Shown here piece by piece: positions 26,555 through 35,151 of a DNA stretch of 64,000 nt. Origin of the DNA: Ichthyocystis sparus (lineage in GTDB: Bacteria > Pseudomonadota > Gammaproteobacteria > Burkholderiales > 2013Ark19i); the NCBI RefSeq assembly GCF_900078755.1, contig NZ_FKIH01000001.1; one strand, given 5' to 3'. The notes beneath the pieces are model-generated. The model was not told where the DNA came from. It was given only the letters and a program-made list of their open reading frames with translations, and searched no databases. Positions within the stretch are counted from its first letter, which is position 1. Each line of letters begins with the position of its first letter. The translations under genes and the position numbers were made by a program.

Positions 26555-27964
26555 GTGAGTCTTGTTCTTCAGAGTAGTGATGGTGTGTCGAATGAAGTCG
26601 ATAATCAAGCTGATCTTGATTCACCTCTATATCGTTCTTTTGAACTATTTGTTGATGAGGACAGTGTTTTTTCGTCTGTAGAAGAGGAATTAAGGAAAAT
26701 AGCTAAAACTGCTAAATGGCCTGGTTTTCGGCCTGGCAAGGTCCCTCTTAAGATGATTTCCAATAGGCACCGGGATTCTGTTTTACATGAGGTTATTAGA
26801 ACTTCTCTAAACATGAAGTTGCGCCAGAAGATTAATGATGAATCGTGGCTAATGTGCAAGCTTATATCAGCTGATTTATTTACCCATAAAGAGGGTGAGG
26901 GTTGGGTATTTAAGGTCGAGATTGAGATTTTTCCAGATTTGGACTTTGAAGATTGGCAGGATATCAAGGCTACTATTTACTCTTGTGAGGTTCAACCTGG
27001 AGATGTGGATACTGCTATTACTCGTCTTAGGAAGGGTATGGCTGATTTGGTTGATAAGGATGGTCCTGCTACTTCTGGAGATTGTGTTTTTATAAAAGGG
27101 GATGTTTATTTTTCTGAAAAGGAGTCTGGTGAGATTGTTCAGCGTCCGTTATCAGTGATGGTTTCTCTAGATGATCCTAGTGAATCTTTACAATCTAGTT
27201 TGCTTGGTTCTGAAGTTGGTGACAAGCTCCATTTGAATTGGGTTCCTCCTGTTTCTTGGCAAGGAGTTCCAGCTGGTGTAGATGCTAGGCTTGAGGTTTT
27301 GGTAGATGCAGTTAAGAAGCTAAGTGTTCCAGATGTTGATCGGTGCTTTTTGGATCGCTTAGGCTTACCGGAGGAAGAAGGTGAGGAAAACATGCGGGAG
27401 GAGATTTTTAGTTTGCTGTCTTTTCACGCTGAGAAGATGTTGGCGCAGTGGACAGAGATGTCGTTTTTTTGCGGGCTCATGGAGAAGATAAAAATCGTCA
27501 TACCAAAATCAATAAAGGAAGATATATCAAAGAATTACATGGCATATTTGCAGCGCAATCATTTTGCTGCACGACGTTTGGGAGCTGTTTCTAATCTACA
27601 AAAAGCTAAGGATGACTTCTTGGATCCTGTTTTTGTAGATTACTTAGGTTTTAGAGAAGTCTTGACCGTTTTGTTAACTAGGAGTGCTAATTTTACTGTT
27701 TCTGGAGAGGAGCTTAAAGCTGCGATGCTTGAGGAGATGAAGTTTAATCCTTCACAGAATTTGTTTAAGGACTCTAGAAAGTTGGATTTACTCACTAGTT
27801 TGGTACGTACATCACTACTTATGAAGAAGATTATTTTTTGGTTAATTGAGCGTTGTCAAACTTCTAAGCATGTTTTTGATTTTGAAGAATTATTGAGAAT
27901 TGAATCGTCAGCTGAGCCAGACTTAGAGTATAGAGCACGTATTGAAAGTGTTTCTTTCTGCTAG
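26555..27964 (+). CDS. tig: Trigger factor (ribosome-associated chaperone)
   Basis: Trigger factor binds nascent chains at the ribosome exit tunnel. I start at the GTG at 26555 (469 aa), preceded by AAGGGGTG; an in-frame ATG at 26423 lies within the tRNA and cannot be right. The ribosome-docking signature GFRPGKVP is near residue 55. A PPIase-like middle domain (ATSGDCVFIKGDVYF and following) and a long helical C-terminal chaperone domain follow. The sequence is diverged from free-living homologues and slightly longer than the usual 430-450 residues. The order tig-clpP-clpX-lon supports the call. Confidence 0.93.
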   Translation: MSLVLQSSDGVSNEVDNQADLDSPLYRSFELFVDEDSVFSSVEEELRKIAKTAKWPGFRPGKVPLKMISNRHRDSVLHEVIRTSLNMKLRQKINDESWLMCKLISADLFTHKEGEGWVFKVEIEIFPDLDFEDWQDIKATIYSCEVQPGDVDTAITRLRKGMADLVDKDGPATSGDCVFIKGDVYFSEKESGEIVQRPLSVMVSLDDPSESLQSSLLGSEVGDKLHLNWVPPVSWQGVPAGVDARLEVLVDAVKKLSVPDVDRCFLDRLGLPEEEGEENMREEIFSLLSFHAEKMLAQWTEMSFFCGLMEKIKIVIPKSIKEDISKNYMAYLQRNHFAARRLGAVSNLQKAKDDFLDPVFVDYLGFREVLTVLLTRSANFTVSGEELKAAMLEEMKFNPSQNLFKDSRKLDLLTSLVRTSLLMKKIIFWLIERCQTSKHVFDFEELLRIESSAEPDLEYRARIESVSFC

Positions 27965-28044
27965 TCTTTATCTAGTACGAGATATCGGTTGTGTCTTATA
28001 ACGGGCACTTTGTAATAACAGGAAAAATTATTATTGAGGACTTT

Positions 28045-28680
28045 ATGAGTTTTTTTTCTGAGGACAATGAAATTAAGAATTTGAATTATGTGCCTATGGT
28101 CATAGAGCAGACCGGTCGAGGTGAGCGTGCGTACGATATATATTCACGCTTACTGAAAGAGAGAGTTGTGTTCCTTGTTGGCCCTATAGACTACATGAGT
28201 GCTAACTTGATTGTGGCACAGCTTCTTTTTTTGGAATCAGAAAATCCAGATAAGGACATATTTCTTTACATAAATTCTCCTGGCGGTAGTGTAACTGCGG
28301 GTATGGCTATCTATGACACTATGCAGTTTGTAAAGTCTGATGTTAGTACTTTGTGTACTGGTCAGGCAGCTAGCATGGGTGCTTTTTTACTAGCTGCAGG
28401 CGCTAGTGGCAAGCGTATTTGTTTGCCTAATGCCAGGGTTATGATTCATCAGCCATTAGGTGGTTTTCAGGGTCAAGCATCAGATATAGAGATTCATGCC
28501 AAGGAGATACTTTATCTGCGGGAGCGTTTGAATGGTATATTGTCAGAGCATACCAAGCAGTCTATAGCGGTAATAGAGCGCGATACTGACCGTGATTTTT
28601 TTATGTCTGCAGAAGAAGCTAAGACCTATGGGATAGTCGACAAGATCCTTTCAAAGCGTACAAAGGAAGAGGGAGCATAA
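28045..28680 (+). CDS. clpP: ATP-dependent Clp protease proteolytic subunit
   Basis: ClpP forms the 14-subunit proteolytic chamber that works with ClpX. The start at 28045 (211 aa), with GAGGA upstream, matches the family length; an in-frame GTG at 27991 would add 18 residues of no family match. The catalytic triad is visible: Ser in GQAASMGAFLLAAG, His in ARVMIHQPLGG, and the Asp in the region ERDTDRDFFMS. The ClpX-docking hydrophobic cleft residues are ordinary. The clpX gene starts 12 bases after the stop. Confidence 0.96.
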   Translation: MSFFSEDNEIKNLNYVPMVIEQTGRGERAYDIYSRLLKERVVFLVGPIDYMSANLIVAQLLFLESENPDKDIFLYINSPGGSVTAGMAIYDTMQFVKSDVSTLCTGQAASMGAFLLAAGASGKRICLPNARVMIHQPLGGFQGQASDIEIHAKEILYLRERLNGILSEHTKQSIAVIERDTDRDFFMSAEEAKTYGIVDKILSKRTKEEGA

Positions 28681-28692
28681 AGGGGGTTTTGT

Positions 28693-29979
28693 ATGTCTAA
28701 AGAAAAATCTGATCAGCGCTCTATGTGCTGTTCTTTTTGTGGGAAAGATCAGGATGCTGTTAAGAAGTTAATAGCAGGACCGTCTGTATTCATATGTGAC
28801 GAATGTGTTGTTCTCTGCAGTGGTATTATTTGTGATGACTTGCATTCTACTGGGGAGCAAGTTGACGGATCGTTATCTGGTAATAAGTTACCGACTCCCA
28901 AAAAAATTAAGGAGTTTTTAGATCTATATATTGTTGGCCAAGAGAGAGCAAAGAGAGTTCTTTCTGTTGCTGTGCACAACCACTACAAGCGACTTCGTCA
29001 ATCATCCAATTCAGAGGATGTTGAGATTGCTAAGTCTAATATTCTCCTGATAGGTCCTACTGGATCCGGTAAAACTTTGTTGGCTCAGACCTTGGCCAGA
29101 ATTTTGGATGTGCCTTTTGCAATAGCCGATGCCACTACTCTTACGGAGGCTGGTTATGTGGGGGAAGATGTAGAAAATGTTATCCAGAAGCTTTTACAAA
29201 AGTGTGATTATAATGTTGAGAAGGCAGGGCAGGGGATTATATATGTGGATGAGATTGATAAGATTTCTCGTCGTTCTGAAAATCCTTCCATTACCCGTGA
29301 TGTGTCCGGTGAGGGTGTACAGCAGGGTCTACTGAAGCTGATAGAAGGTACTGTTGCTTCTGTTCCCCCTCACGGTGGAAGAAAGCACCCAAATCAGGAG
29401 TTTATTCACGTAAATACTACTAATATTCTTTTTATATGTGGTGGTTCTTTTGAGGGCCTAGAGAAAACCATTAGTGAGCGCCTTGAGCATGCTGGTATAG
29501 GGTTTTTGGCTAATGTTAGGGGTAAGGATGGAGGGACTGGTCCATCTGCATCTGAGGTTTTACAGAAGGTTGAGTCACAGGATTTAGTGAAATTTGGCCT
29601 TATCCCTGAGTTTATTGGTCGGTTGCCTGTGCTTGTGACACTTGATAGCCTTGATAAGGCTGCCTTAGTTCGTATTTTAACTGTTCCTAGGAGTGCCCTT
29701 GTAAAGCAGTACGGTAAGCTGTTTTCCCTGGAGGGAGTTGAGCTGGAGGTAACTGAGTCCGCTTTGGAGGCTATTGCCTCTAAGGCTGAGTTGTTGAAGA
29801 TAGGAGCCCGGGGCTTGAGATCCATCTTAGAGGGGATTTTGCTCGATGTTATGTTTGATTTGCCAGATTTGGAGAATGTTGAGAGAGTAGTTGTTGATAA
29901 ATCTCAGGTTGTTGATTCTGTTCCGCCGATTTTGGTTTACCGTCAGGACGATACCAAGAAATCTACGGCTGTAAACTAG
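28693..29979 (+). CDS. clpX: ATP-dependent Clp protease ATPase subunit
   Basis: ClpX unfolds substrates and feeds them to ClpP. The 428-residue protein has the N-terminal zinc domain (CCSFCGK, ICDECVVLC), the Walker A motif GPTGSGKT, Walker B IIYVDEIDK, the pore loop GYVGEDVE and the sensor region. The ClpP-binding IGF-type loop appears as ILFICGGSFEGLE then AGIGFLANV. An AGGGGG ribosome binding site lies 6 bases before the ATG. Length is normal. Confidence 0.97.
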   Translation: MSKEKSDQRSMCCSFCGKDQDAVKKLIAGPSVFICDECVVLCSGIICDDLHSTGEQVDGSLSGNKLPTPKKIKEFLDLYIVGQERAKRVLSVAVHNHYKRLRQSSNSEDVEIAKSNILLIGPTGSGKTLLAQTLARILDVPFAIADATTLTEAGYVGEDVENVIQKLLQKCDYNVEKAGQGIIYVDEIDKISRRSENPSITRDVSGEGVQQGLLKLIEGTVASVPPHGGRKHPNQEFIHVNTTNILFICGGSFEGLEKTISERLEHAGIGFLANVRGKDGGTGPSASEVLQKVESQDLVKFGLIPEFIGRLPVLVTLDSLDKAALVRILTVPRSALVKQYGKLFSLEGVELEVTESALEAIASKAELLKIGARGLRSILEGILLDVMFDLPDLENVERVVVDKSQVVDSVPPILVYRQDDTKKSTAVN

Positions 29980-30042
29980 GTGTTTCTTTCCCCCGTCTGT
30001 TGATTTTGTCCTTTGTCTGTATTTTTTGAAAGAGAGGGAGAT

Positions 30043-32526
30043 GTGTCAGAAGACCTTGAGCAGGATAATAATATAAATGTAGGGGAACAAGGGGATTCTG
30101 GTGTCCCTGGTGTTTCTTCTCCGTTGTCTTTGCCGTTGCTTCCATTACGTGACGTTGTTGTTTCACCATACATGGTTATTCCTTTGTTTGTGGGAAGATT
30201 GCGCTCTATAAAAGCCTTAGAGGTGGTTATGTCCCGTGATTCTGGGTCTATACTGCTTGTGGCACAGAGACTTGCGCACAAGGATGATCCTCATGTGGAA
30301 GATTTGTATGATGTTGGCTGTGTTGCTAATGTCTTACAGGCCCTCAAACTTCCCGATGGCACAGTTAAGGTTTTAGTAGAGGGATCGCACCGTGTGCGCG
30401 TCTTATCCGTGGAGGAGGTAGATGGCTGTTACATGGCTGATGTTGAGTCATTAGTAATGACTGATGTGGATCCTATTGAAGTTGAAGCCATGCGCCGCGC
30501 GATGATGGAGCAATTTGAGGCGTATGTAAAGCTTAATAAAAAGATTCCTCCGGAAGTGTTGTCTTCTCTTTCAAGTTTGACCTGTATTGGGCGCTTAGCA
30601 GATTCCATTGCGGTTCATTTGCCTTTAAAGATAGATAATAAGCAGAAGATATTGGAGCTTAATGATGTTCGAGAACGTGTTTCTTTCCTATTAAGTCAAC
30701 TCGAAGTAGAACTTGATATCTTGCAGGTTGAAAAGCGTATTCGTGGGCGTGTGAAACGTCAGATGGAGAAAAGTCAAAGAGAGTATTACCTAAACGAGCA
30801 AGTTAAAGCCATTCAAAAGGAATTGGGTGAAGAGGATGGTGTTGATTTCGAGGAAATGGAAAGAAAGATTCGCGCGTCTAGGATGTCTAAAGAAGCTTCT
30901 GAGAAGGCTCTATCTGAACTTAAGAAATTGAGATTGATGAGCCCAATATCTGCTGAAGCAACAGTAGTAAGGAACTACATTGAGGCCATAATTGGTTTGC
31001 CTTGGAAGAAGCGAAGCTCTACTAACACCGATTTATCTCTAGCTCAGAGTATTTTAGATGAAGATCATTATGGTTTGGACAAGGTAAAGGAGAGGGTTCT
31101 TGAGTATTTGGCAGTGAATCAACGGGTGAGTAAATCCAAAGCTCCTATTCTTTGTTTCGTTGGTTCTCCTGGTGTAGGTAAGACATCTCTTGCTCAATCC
31201 ATTGCTCGTGCTATGCGCCGTAAGTTTGTTCGTATGGCATTGGGTGGCGTGCGAGATGAGGCAGAGATTCGTGGTCATAGGAGGACTTATATAGGTTCTA
31301 TGCCAGGTAAGATTCTCCAGAACATGACTAGAGTAGGTGTTTGTAATCCAGTTTTTCTATTAGACGAGATAGACAAGATTGCCATGGATTACCGTGGCGA
31401 CCCGTCTTCTGCTCTTTTAGAAGTTCTTGATCCAGAACAAAATTCTTCCTTTATGGATCATTACATTGAAGTTGGATACGATCTATCTGAGGTAATTTTT
31501 ATTGCTACAGCGAACTCCTTGGATATTCCTTCGGCATTACTGGATCGTATGGAAGTAGTTCGGCTATCAAGCTATACTGAGAGGGAAAAACTCAATATAG
31601 CTAAGAAGTATCTTATACCTAAACAGCTTAAGGGAAATGGCTTGACTGATAAGGAGATTTCTTTATCTGAGCTTACCCTGAAAGACATTGTTCGCTACTA
31701 TACCAGAGAGTCAGGTGTAAGAAGTTTGGACCGTAGTATTTCGAAGATTTTTCGTAAAGTTACTCGTTCTATCTTTGAGAAAAAGGGTAGCAGATTTTTG
31801 ATTATGCCAAGAAACTTGGAAAAGTATCTTGGCCCGAGGAAGTACTTATACGGAGTTGTAAATAAGGAAAATCGAGTCGGCCAAGTTTCAGGTTTGGCGT
31901 GGACAGAGTTTGGCGGAGACATACTGAATATAGAGTGTCTAGTTTACCCCGGTAAAGGCAACATCCTTAGAACGGGTTCTTTGGGCGATGTTATGAAGGA
32001 ATCTGTTGAGGCAGCCCGTTCCTTGGTGCGTGCTCGTGCTCGACAAATGGGAATTGAAGATTGTTTCTTTGAAAAAAATGATTTTCATGTGCACTTTCCA
32101 GAGGGAGCTACTCCCAAAGATGGGCCGTCTGCTGGGATAGCTGTTGTTGTATCTATGATTTCTGCGGCATCGAAAATTCCAGTGTTGTGCAATGTTGCTA
32201 TGACAGGTGAGGTTACTTTGTGTGGAAATGTACTGAAGATAGGTGGGTTAAAGGAAAAGTTATTAGCTGCACATCGTGGTGGTATTAAAAGAGTTCTCAT
32301 TCCTGAGGAGAACATTAGAGACCTCATAGACATTCCTAAGGAAGTAACAGATGACATAGAAATTACTCCAGTAAGGTCCATGGAGCACGTATTATCATTG
32401 ACTTTGGAGAGAATGCCAACCCCCTTTCAGGAGAAGGTTTCTCTTTCTCCCAAGCCTGAGGCACTTTCTGTGCCGCTACCGGCTGACACAAGTCATCAGC
32501 AACCAATAGTGAAGCATTATAATTGA
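30043..32526 (+). CDS. lon: ATP-dependent protease Lon
   Basis: Lon degrades damaged and regulatory proteins. I prefer the GTG at 30043 (827 aa), which has GAGG five bases upstream; a TTG at 30013 is also in frame. The N-terminal substrate domain begins at LPLLPLRDVVVSPYMVIPL, the Walker A motif is GSPGVGKTSLAQ, Walker B is PVFLLDEIDK, and the catalytic Ser is in DGPSAGIAV with Lys in LKEKLLAAHRGG. The C-terminus continues about 40 residues past the protease domain with a polar Pro/Ser-rich tail. A terminator follows at 32556. Confidence 0.96.
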   Translation: MSEDLEQDNNINVGEQGDSGVPGVSSPLSLPLLPLRDVVVSPYMVIPLFVGRLRSIKALEVVMSRDSGSILLVAQRLAHKDDPHVEDLYDVGCVANVLQALKLPDGTVKVLVEGSHRVRVLSVEEVDGCYMADVESLVMTDVDPIEVEAMRRAMMEQFEAYVKLNKKIPPEVLSSLSSLTCIGRLADSIAVHLPLKIDNKQKILELNDVRERVSFLLSQLEVELDILQVEKRIRGRVKRQMEKSQREYYLNEQVKAIQKELGEEDGVDFEEMERKIRASRMSKEASEKALSELKKLRLMSPISAEATVVRNYIEAIIGLPWKKRSSTNTDLSLAQSILDEDHYGLDKVKERVLEYLAVNQRVSKSKAPILCFVGSPGVGKTSLAQSIARAMRRKFVRMALGGVRDEAEIRGHRRTYIGSMPGKILQNMTRVGVCNPVFLLDEIDKIAMDYRGDPSSALLEVLDPEQNSSFMDHYIEVGYDLSEVIFIATANSLDIPSALLDRMEVVRLSSYTEREKLNIAKKYLIPKQLKGNGLTDKEISLSELTLKDIVRYYTRESGVRSLDRSISKIFRKVTRSIFEKKGSRFLIMPRNLEKYLGPRKYLYGVVNKENRVGQVSGLAWTEFGGDILNIECLVYPGKGNILRTGSLGDVMKESVEAARSLVRARARQMGIEDCFFEKNDFHVHFPEGATPKDGPSAGIAVVVSMISAASKIPVLCNVAMTGEVTLCGNVLKIGGLKEKLLAAHRGGIKRVLIPEENIRDLIDIPKEVTDDIEITPVRSMEHVLSLTLERMPTPFQEKVSLSPKPEALSVPLPADTSHQQPIVKHYN

Positions 32527-32555
32527 GATTTTGTATGATTGATACACTTTTGTAT

Positions 32556-32579
32556 GGGCGCTTTAGGCGCCGCTTTTTT
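32556..32579 (+). terminator. Rho-independent terminator after lon
   Basis: A 5-bp GC stem, GGCGC / GCGCC around a TTTAG loop, is followed within two bases by six T residues. It lies 30 bases after the lon stop and before the hupB promoter, so it ends the tig-clpP-clpX-lon unit. Confidence 0.8.
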
Positions 32580-32607
32580 AATAAGTGTCTCTTCCAAGTC
32601 TATATTC

Positions 32608-32636
32608 TTGACATAATTTTTTAGCCCATTTATAAG
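32608..32636 (+). promoter_or_regulatory. Strong sigma-70 promoter of hupB
   Basis: A perfect TTGACA and a near-perfect TATAAG are separated by 17 bases. The start of transcription would fall about 33 bases before the hupB GTG. This is the clearest promoter in the window and fits a highly expressed nucleoid protein. Confidence 0.85.
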
Positions 32637-32675
32637 ACTGAGATGGCTTAAATAAAAACATCTTAGGGGGATATT

Positions 32676-32948
32676 GTGAATAAATCAGAACTTATTGATG
32701 TCATTGCGGCAGAGGCTGAGGTGTCAAAGGTTGCTGCTGGTCGTGCTCTTGAAGCTATGCTTTTGTCAATTAGAACTACCCTTAGGAAAGGTGGATCGGT
32801 GACTCTTGTTGGATTTGGTACTTTTTCAGTTGGAAAACGTGCGGCACGTACAGGACGTAACCCTAGAACGGGCGAGACTATTAGAATTAAGTCTGCCAAA
32901 GTTCCCAAATTTCGTCCTGGTAAAGCTCTTAAAGATGCCATTAATTAA
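32676..32948 (+). CDS. hupB: DNA-binding protein HU
   Basis: HU is a small nucleoid protein that bends DNA. The 90-residue protein matches the family along its length, starting MNKSELIDVIA and including VGFGTFSVGKRAARTGRNP, the DNA-intercalating arm with the conserved Arg-Asn-Pro. The start is GTG at 32676 with the strong ribosome binding site AGGGGG. The order lon-hupB-tRNA-Val-tRNA-Asp-ppiD is typical of betaproteobacteria and supports a hupB assignment. Confidence 0.96.
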   Translation: MNKSELIDVIAAEAEVSKVAAGRALEAMLLSIRTTLRKGGSVTLVGFGTFSVGKRAARTGRNPRTGETIRIKSAKVPKFRPGKALKDAIN

Positions 32949-32996
32949 TAGGTGGTCTTTTTGTTAGTGTTTGGTGTACAATGCCACGTGATTTTT

Positions 32997-33072
32997 GGGT
33001 GCTTAGCTCAGATGGTAGAGCGTCGCCCTTACAAGGCGAATGTCAGCGGTTCGATTCCGTTAGCACCCACCA
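32997..33072 (+). tRNA. tRNA-Val (anticodon TAC)
   Basis: The acceptor stem GGGTGCT pairs with AGCACCC, with discriminator A and encoded CCA. The anticodon stem TCGCC pairs with GGCGA around CTTACAA, giving TAC. The D and T arms are standard. Confidence 0.96.
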
Positions 33073-33097
33073 TATACTGTCAGTTTTAGTAATGAGC

Positions 33098-33174
33098 GGA
33101 GCGGTAGTTCAGTTGGTTAGAATACTGGCCTGTCACGCCGGGGGTCGCGGGTTCGAGTCCCGTCCGCTCCGCCA
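33098..33174 (+). tRNA. tRNA-Asp (anticodon GTC)
   Basis: The acceptor stem GGAGCGG pairs with CCGCTCC, with discriminator G and encoded CCA. The anticodon loop CTGTCAC gives GTC. It lies 25 bases after tRNA-Val and is probably cotranscribed with it. Confidence 0.96.
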
Positions 33175-33213
33175 AGCGTTGTTTTATTTCCTATACTTTT
33201 GCGTCTTTCTTTC

Positions 33214-35145
33214 ATGTTTGGATTTGTTTCCCGTAATCGTAGGTTAGTCACTGTATCCCTGGCTTTTGTGGCTATTAGCTTTTCATTCTGGGGCGTGTCA
33301 TCTTATTTTTCAGTTAGTGGTGGCAGGGGTGGTGTTGCCCATCTTGCAGATCACGACTTATATGCTGAAGATTTTAACAACATATACCACCAACGCCAGA
33401 TTCAGGTGCGGCAGGAGATGGGATCTAGTTACAGCTCTGATTTATTTGATACCCCTGAAATTAGAGGTTCTTTCTTTTTGCGATGGGCACAGAGTTTGTC
33501 CTTTCAAAGGTGGGTTTTTGATCAAAGAATAGGTGTTAGTGATTACTTTTTAGTAGACGCTATCAGTAAATTGTCGATTTTCCTGGATAGTGACGGGAAG
33601 TTTTCCAGGACTATGTATGAAAAGTTTCTGAAGAATCGCGGTACCACGGCCAGCAATTTTGAGCAGCGATTGCGCTCAGATATGGCGGTAAGTAATGTCA
33701 GAGATGTTTTAAGCCAGGCTATTTTGTCAAATAAGATACAGGATAGTTTGTCTATGCGGCAAAAAGAGGAGCTGAAGGTAGTATATAAGTCCGTTCCCGT
33801 AGACAGGGCTCTGGTAAAGAAACTGCCAACAGAAGCCCAAATTTCTGAGTATTACAATGACTATTCTCACCGTAATTTTTTCTATGTCCCCGCTCGCTTT
33901 GACATTGAGTATATTGTATGGGGCCCAGAATCTGTATCAGTTAATGTGTCTGACAAAGAGGAGAGAGAGTATTATAACTCTCACAAACCGTTATTCGTAC
34001 ACCCAGATAGATATAGAGTCTTTAACATTCTTATTGCTCTTCCTGATAATGTCTCCGATGTTGATCGGGATCGTATTCGCAATCGTGCTGTGTATGTTTC
34101 TTCACGTGTTGGCACACATCCATCTTTGGCAACTTTTAGAAAAATGGCTAAGCTGTTCTCAGATGACAAGATTTCATCTGAAAAAGGTGGTGATTTGGGA
34201 TTTGTCGGAGATGGCATTTTACCATACTCATTGGAGCAGGCTGTTAAGAAAGTTAAGGTAGGGGAACGTGTTCCAGGTATAGTAGAGAGTAAATACGGGT
34301 TTCATGTGCTCTTTTTGTCTGATGTGCAACGTGCCCAAGTCGATTCCTTTAATTCAGTTTTACCAGAGATAAGAAAAGAGTTGCGCCTCCAAAAGGCACG
34401 TACCTTTCTTCATGATAACCTTTCCGCATTTAGCGATATGGTTGAGTCACAGGTAGATGATCTAAAGCCAGTGGCAGAGCGCTGGAAGCTAAGTGTCTTT
34501 CGTACGGGGTTGACTACGAAGGAAGAATTGAAAAGTAATAAAATTTTACATAGCGAGCGGCTTCTTTCCGATCTTCTTTCTTCTGATGGTTTGGAACACC
34601 ATCGTAATAGTGAGGTTATCCCACTGTCAGTTGACCATTGGGTGGTTGCTAGGGTAAGTAAGCACGTGCCTGGACACGTAAGGAGCCTATCTGAGTCTAG
34701 GGAAATTATTTTCCAGAATTTAATGCAGGAAACTGCTGAGAATCGTTCTAGAGCTGAGTCTCTGAAGCTGTTTGAAAAATTAAAGACAGATAAAAGTGGC
34801 AAATCTGTATCTTCTGCTGGTGGCTGGTCACCTGTTGTAAGTGTGTTTGCTTCACACAAAGCGAGTGAATATGGTTTTACAGATGATTTCTATACTAAGC
34901 TTATTAATGCTAAAAAAGGCGATATTTTGGAGCCAGTAAAATTTTCTGACAGCTATCGGATCTATAGAGTTGTGGGACGTGTTTTTCATACCCCTACAGA
35001 ACAGGAGAAGTTGAAATACAACCAGTTGGCTAAATTAGATCAGGGAGGTGTAGAGCTTTTTATGTTTTATGATTACCTCCTAGATCACTACCATTTCCGT
35101 GTAACAAAACCAAGATTTTGGGTAAAGTCTGATAATCAAAATTAG
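33214..35145 (+). CDS. ppiD: Periplasmic folding factor PpiD (SurA-like, peptidyl-prolyl isomerase domain)
   Basis: PpiD is an inner-membrane-anchored chaperone for proteins leaving the Sec translocon. I start at the ATG at 33214 (643 aa) because MFGFVSRNRRLV matches the family N-terminus; a TTG at 33199 is also in frame. One membrane segment spans about residues 10-32, followed by a SurA-like helical region and one parvulin-type domain, best seen at YRVFNILIAL and the GGDLGFVGDGILPYSLEQAV segment (near 260-360). The parvulin active-site residues are partly degenerate, as is normal for PpiD. Position after hupB and two tRNAs is conserved. Confidence 0.9.
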   Translation: MFGFVSRNRRLVTVSLAFVAISFSFWGVSSYFSVSGGRGGVAHLADHDLYAEDFNNIYHQRQIQVRQEMGSSYSSDLFDTPEIRGSFFLRWAQSLSFQRWVFDQRIGVSDYFLVDAISKLSIFLDSDGKFSRTMYEKFLKNRGTTASNFEQRLRSDMAVSNVRDVLSQAILSNKIQDSLSMRQKEELKVVYKSVPVDRALVKKLPTEAQISEYYNDYSHRNFFYVPARFDIEYIVWGPESVSVNVSDKEEREYYNSHKPLFVHPDRYRVFNILIALPDNVSDVDRDRIRNRAVYVSSRVGTHPSLATFRKMAKLFSDDKISSEKGGDLGFVGDGILPYSLEQAVKKVKVGERVPGIVESKYGFHVLFLSDVQRAQVDSFNSVLPEIRKELRLQKARTFLHDNLSAFSDMVESQVDDLKPVAERWKLSVFRTGLTTKEELKSNKILHSERLLSDLLSSDGLEHHRNSEVIPLSVDHWVVARVSKHVPGHVRSLSESREIIFQNLMQETAENRSRAESLKLFEKLKTDKSGKSVSSAGGWSPVVSVFASHKASEYGFTDDFYTKLINAKKGDILEPVKFSDSYRIYRVVGRVFHTPTEQEKLKYNQLAKLDQGGVELFMFYDYLLDHYHFRVTKPRFWVKSDNQN

Positions 35146-35151
35146 TGAGAG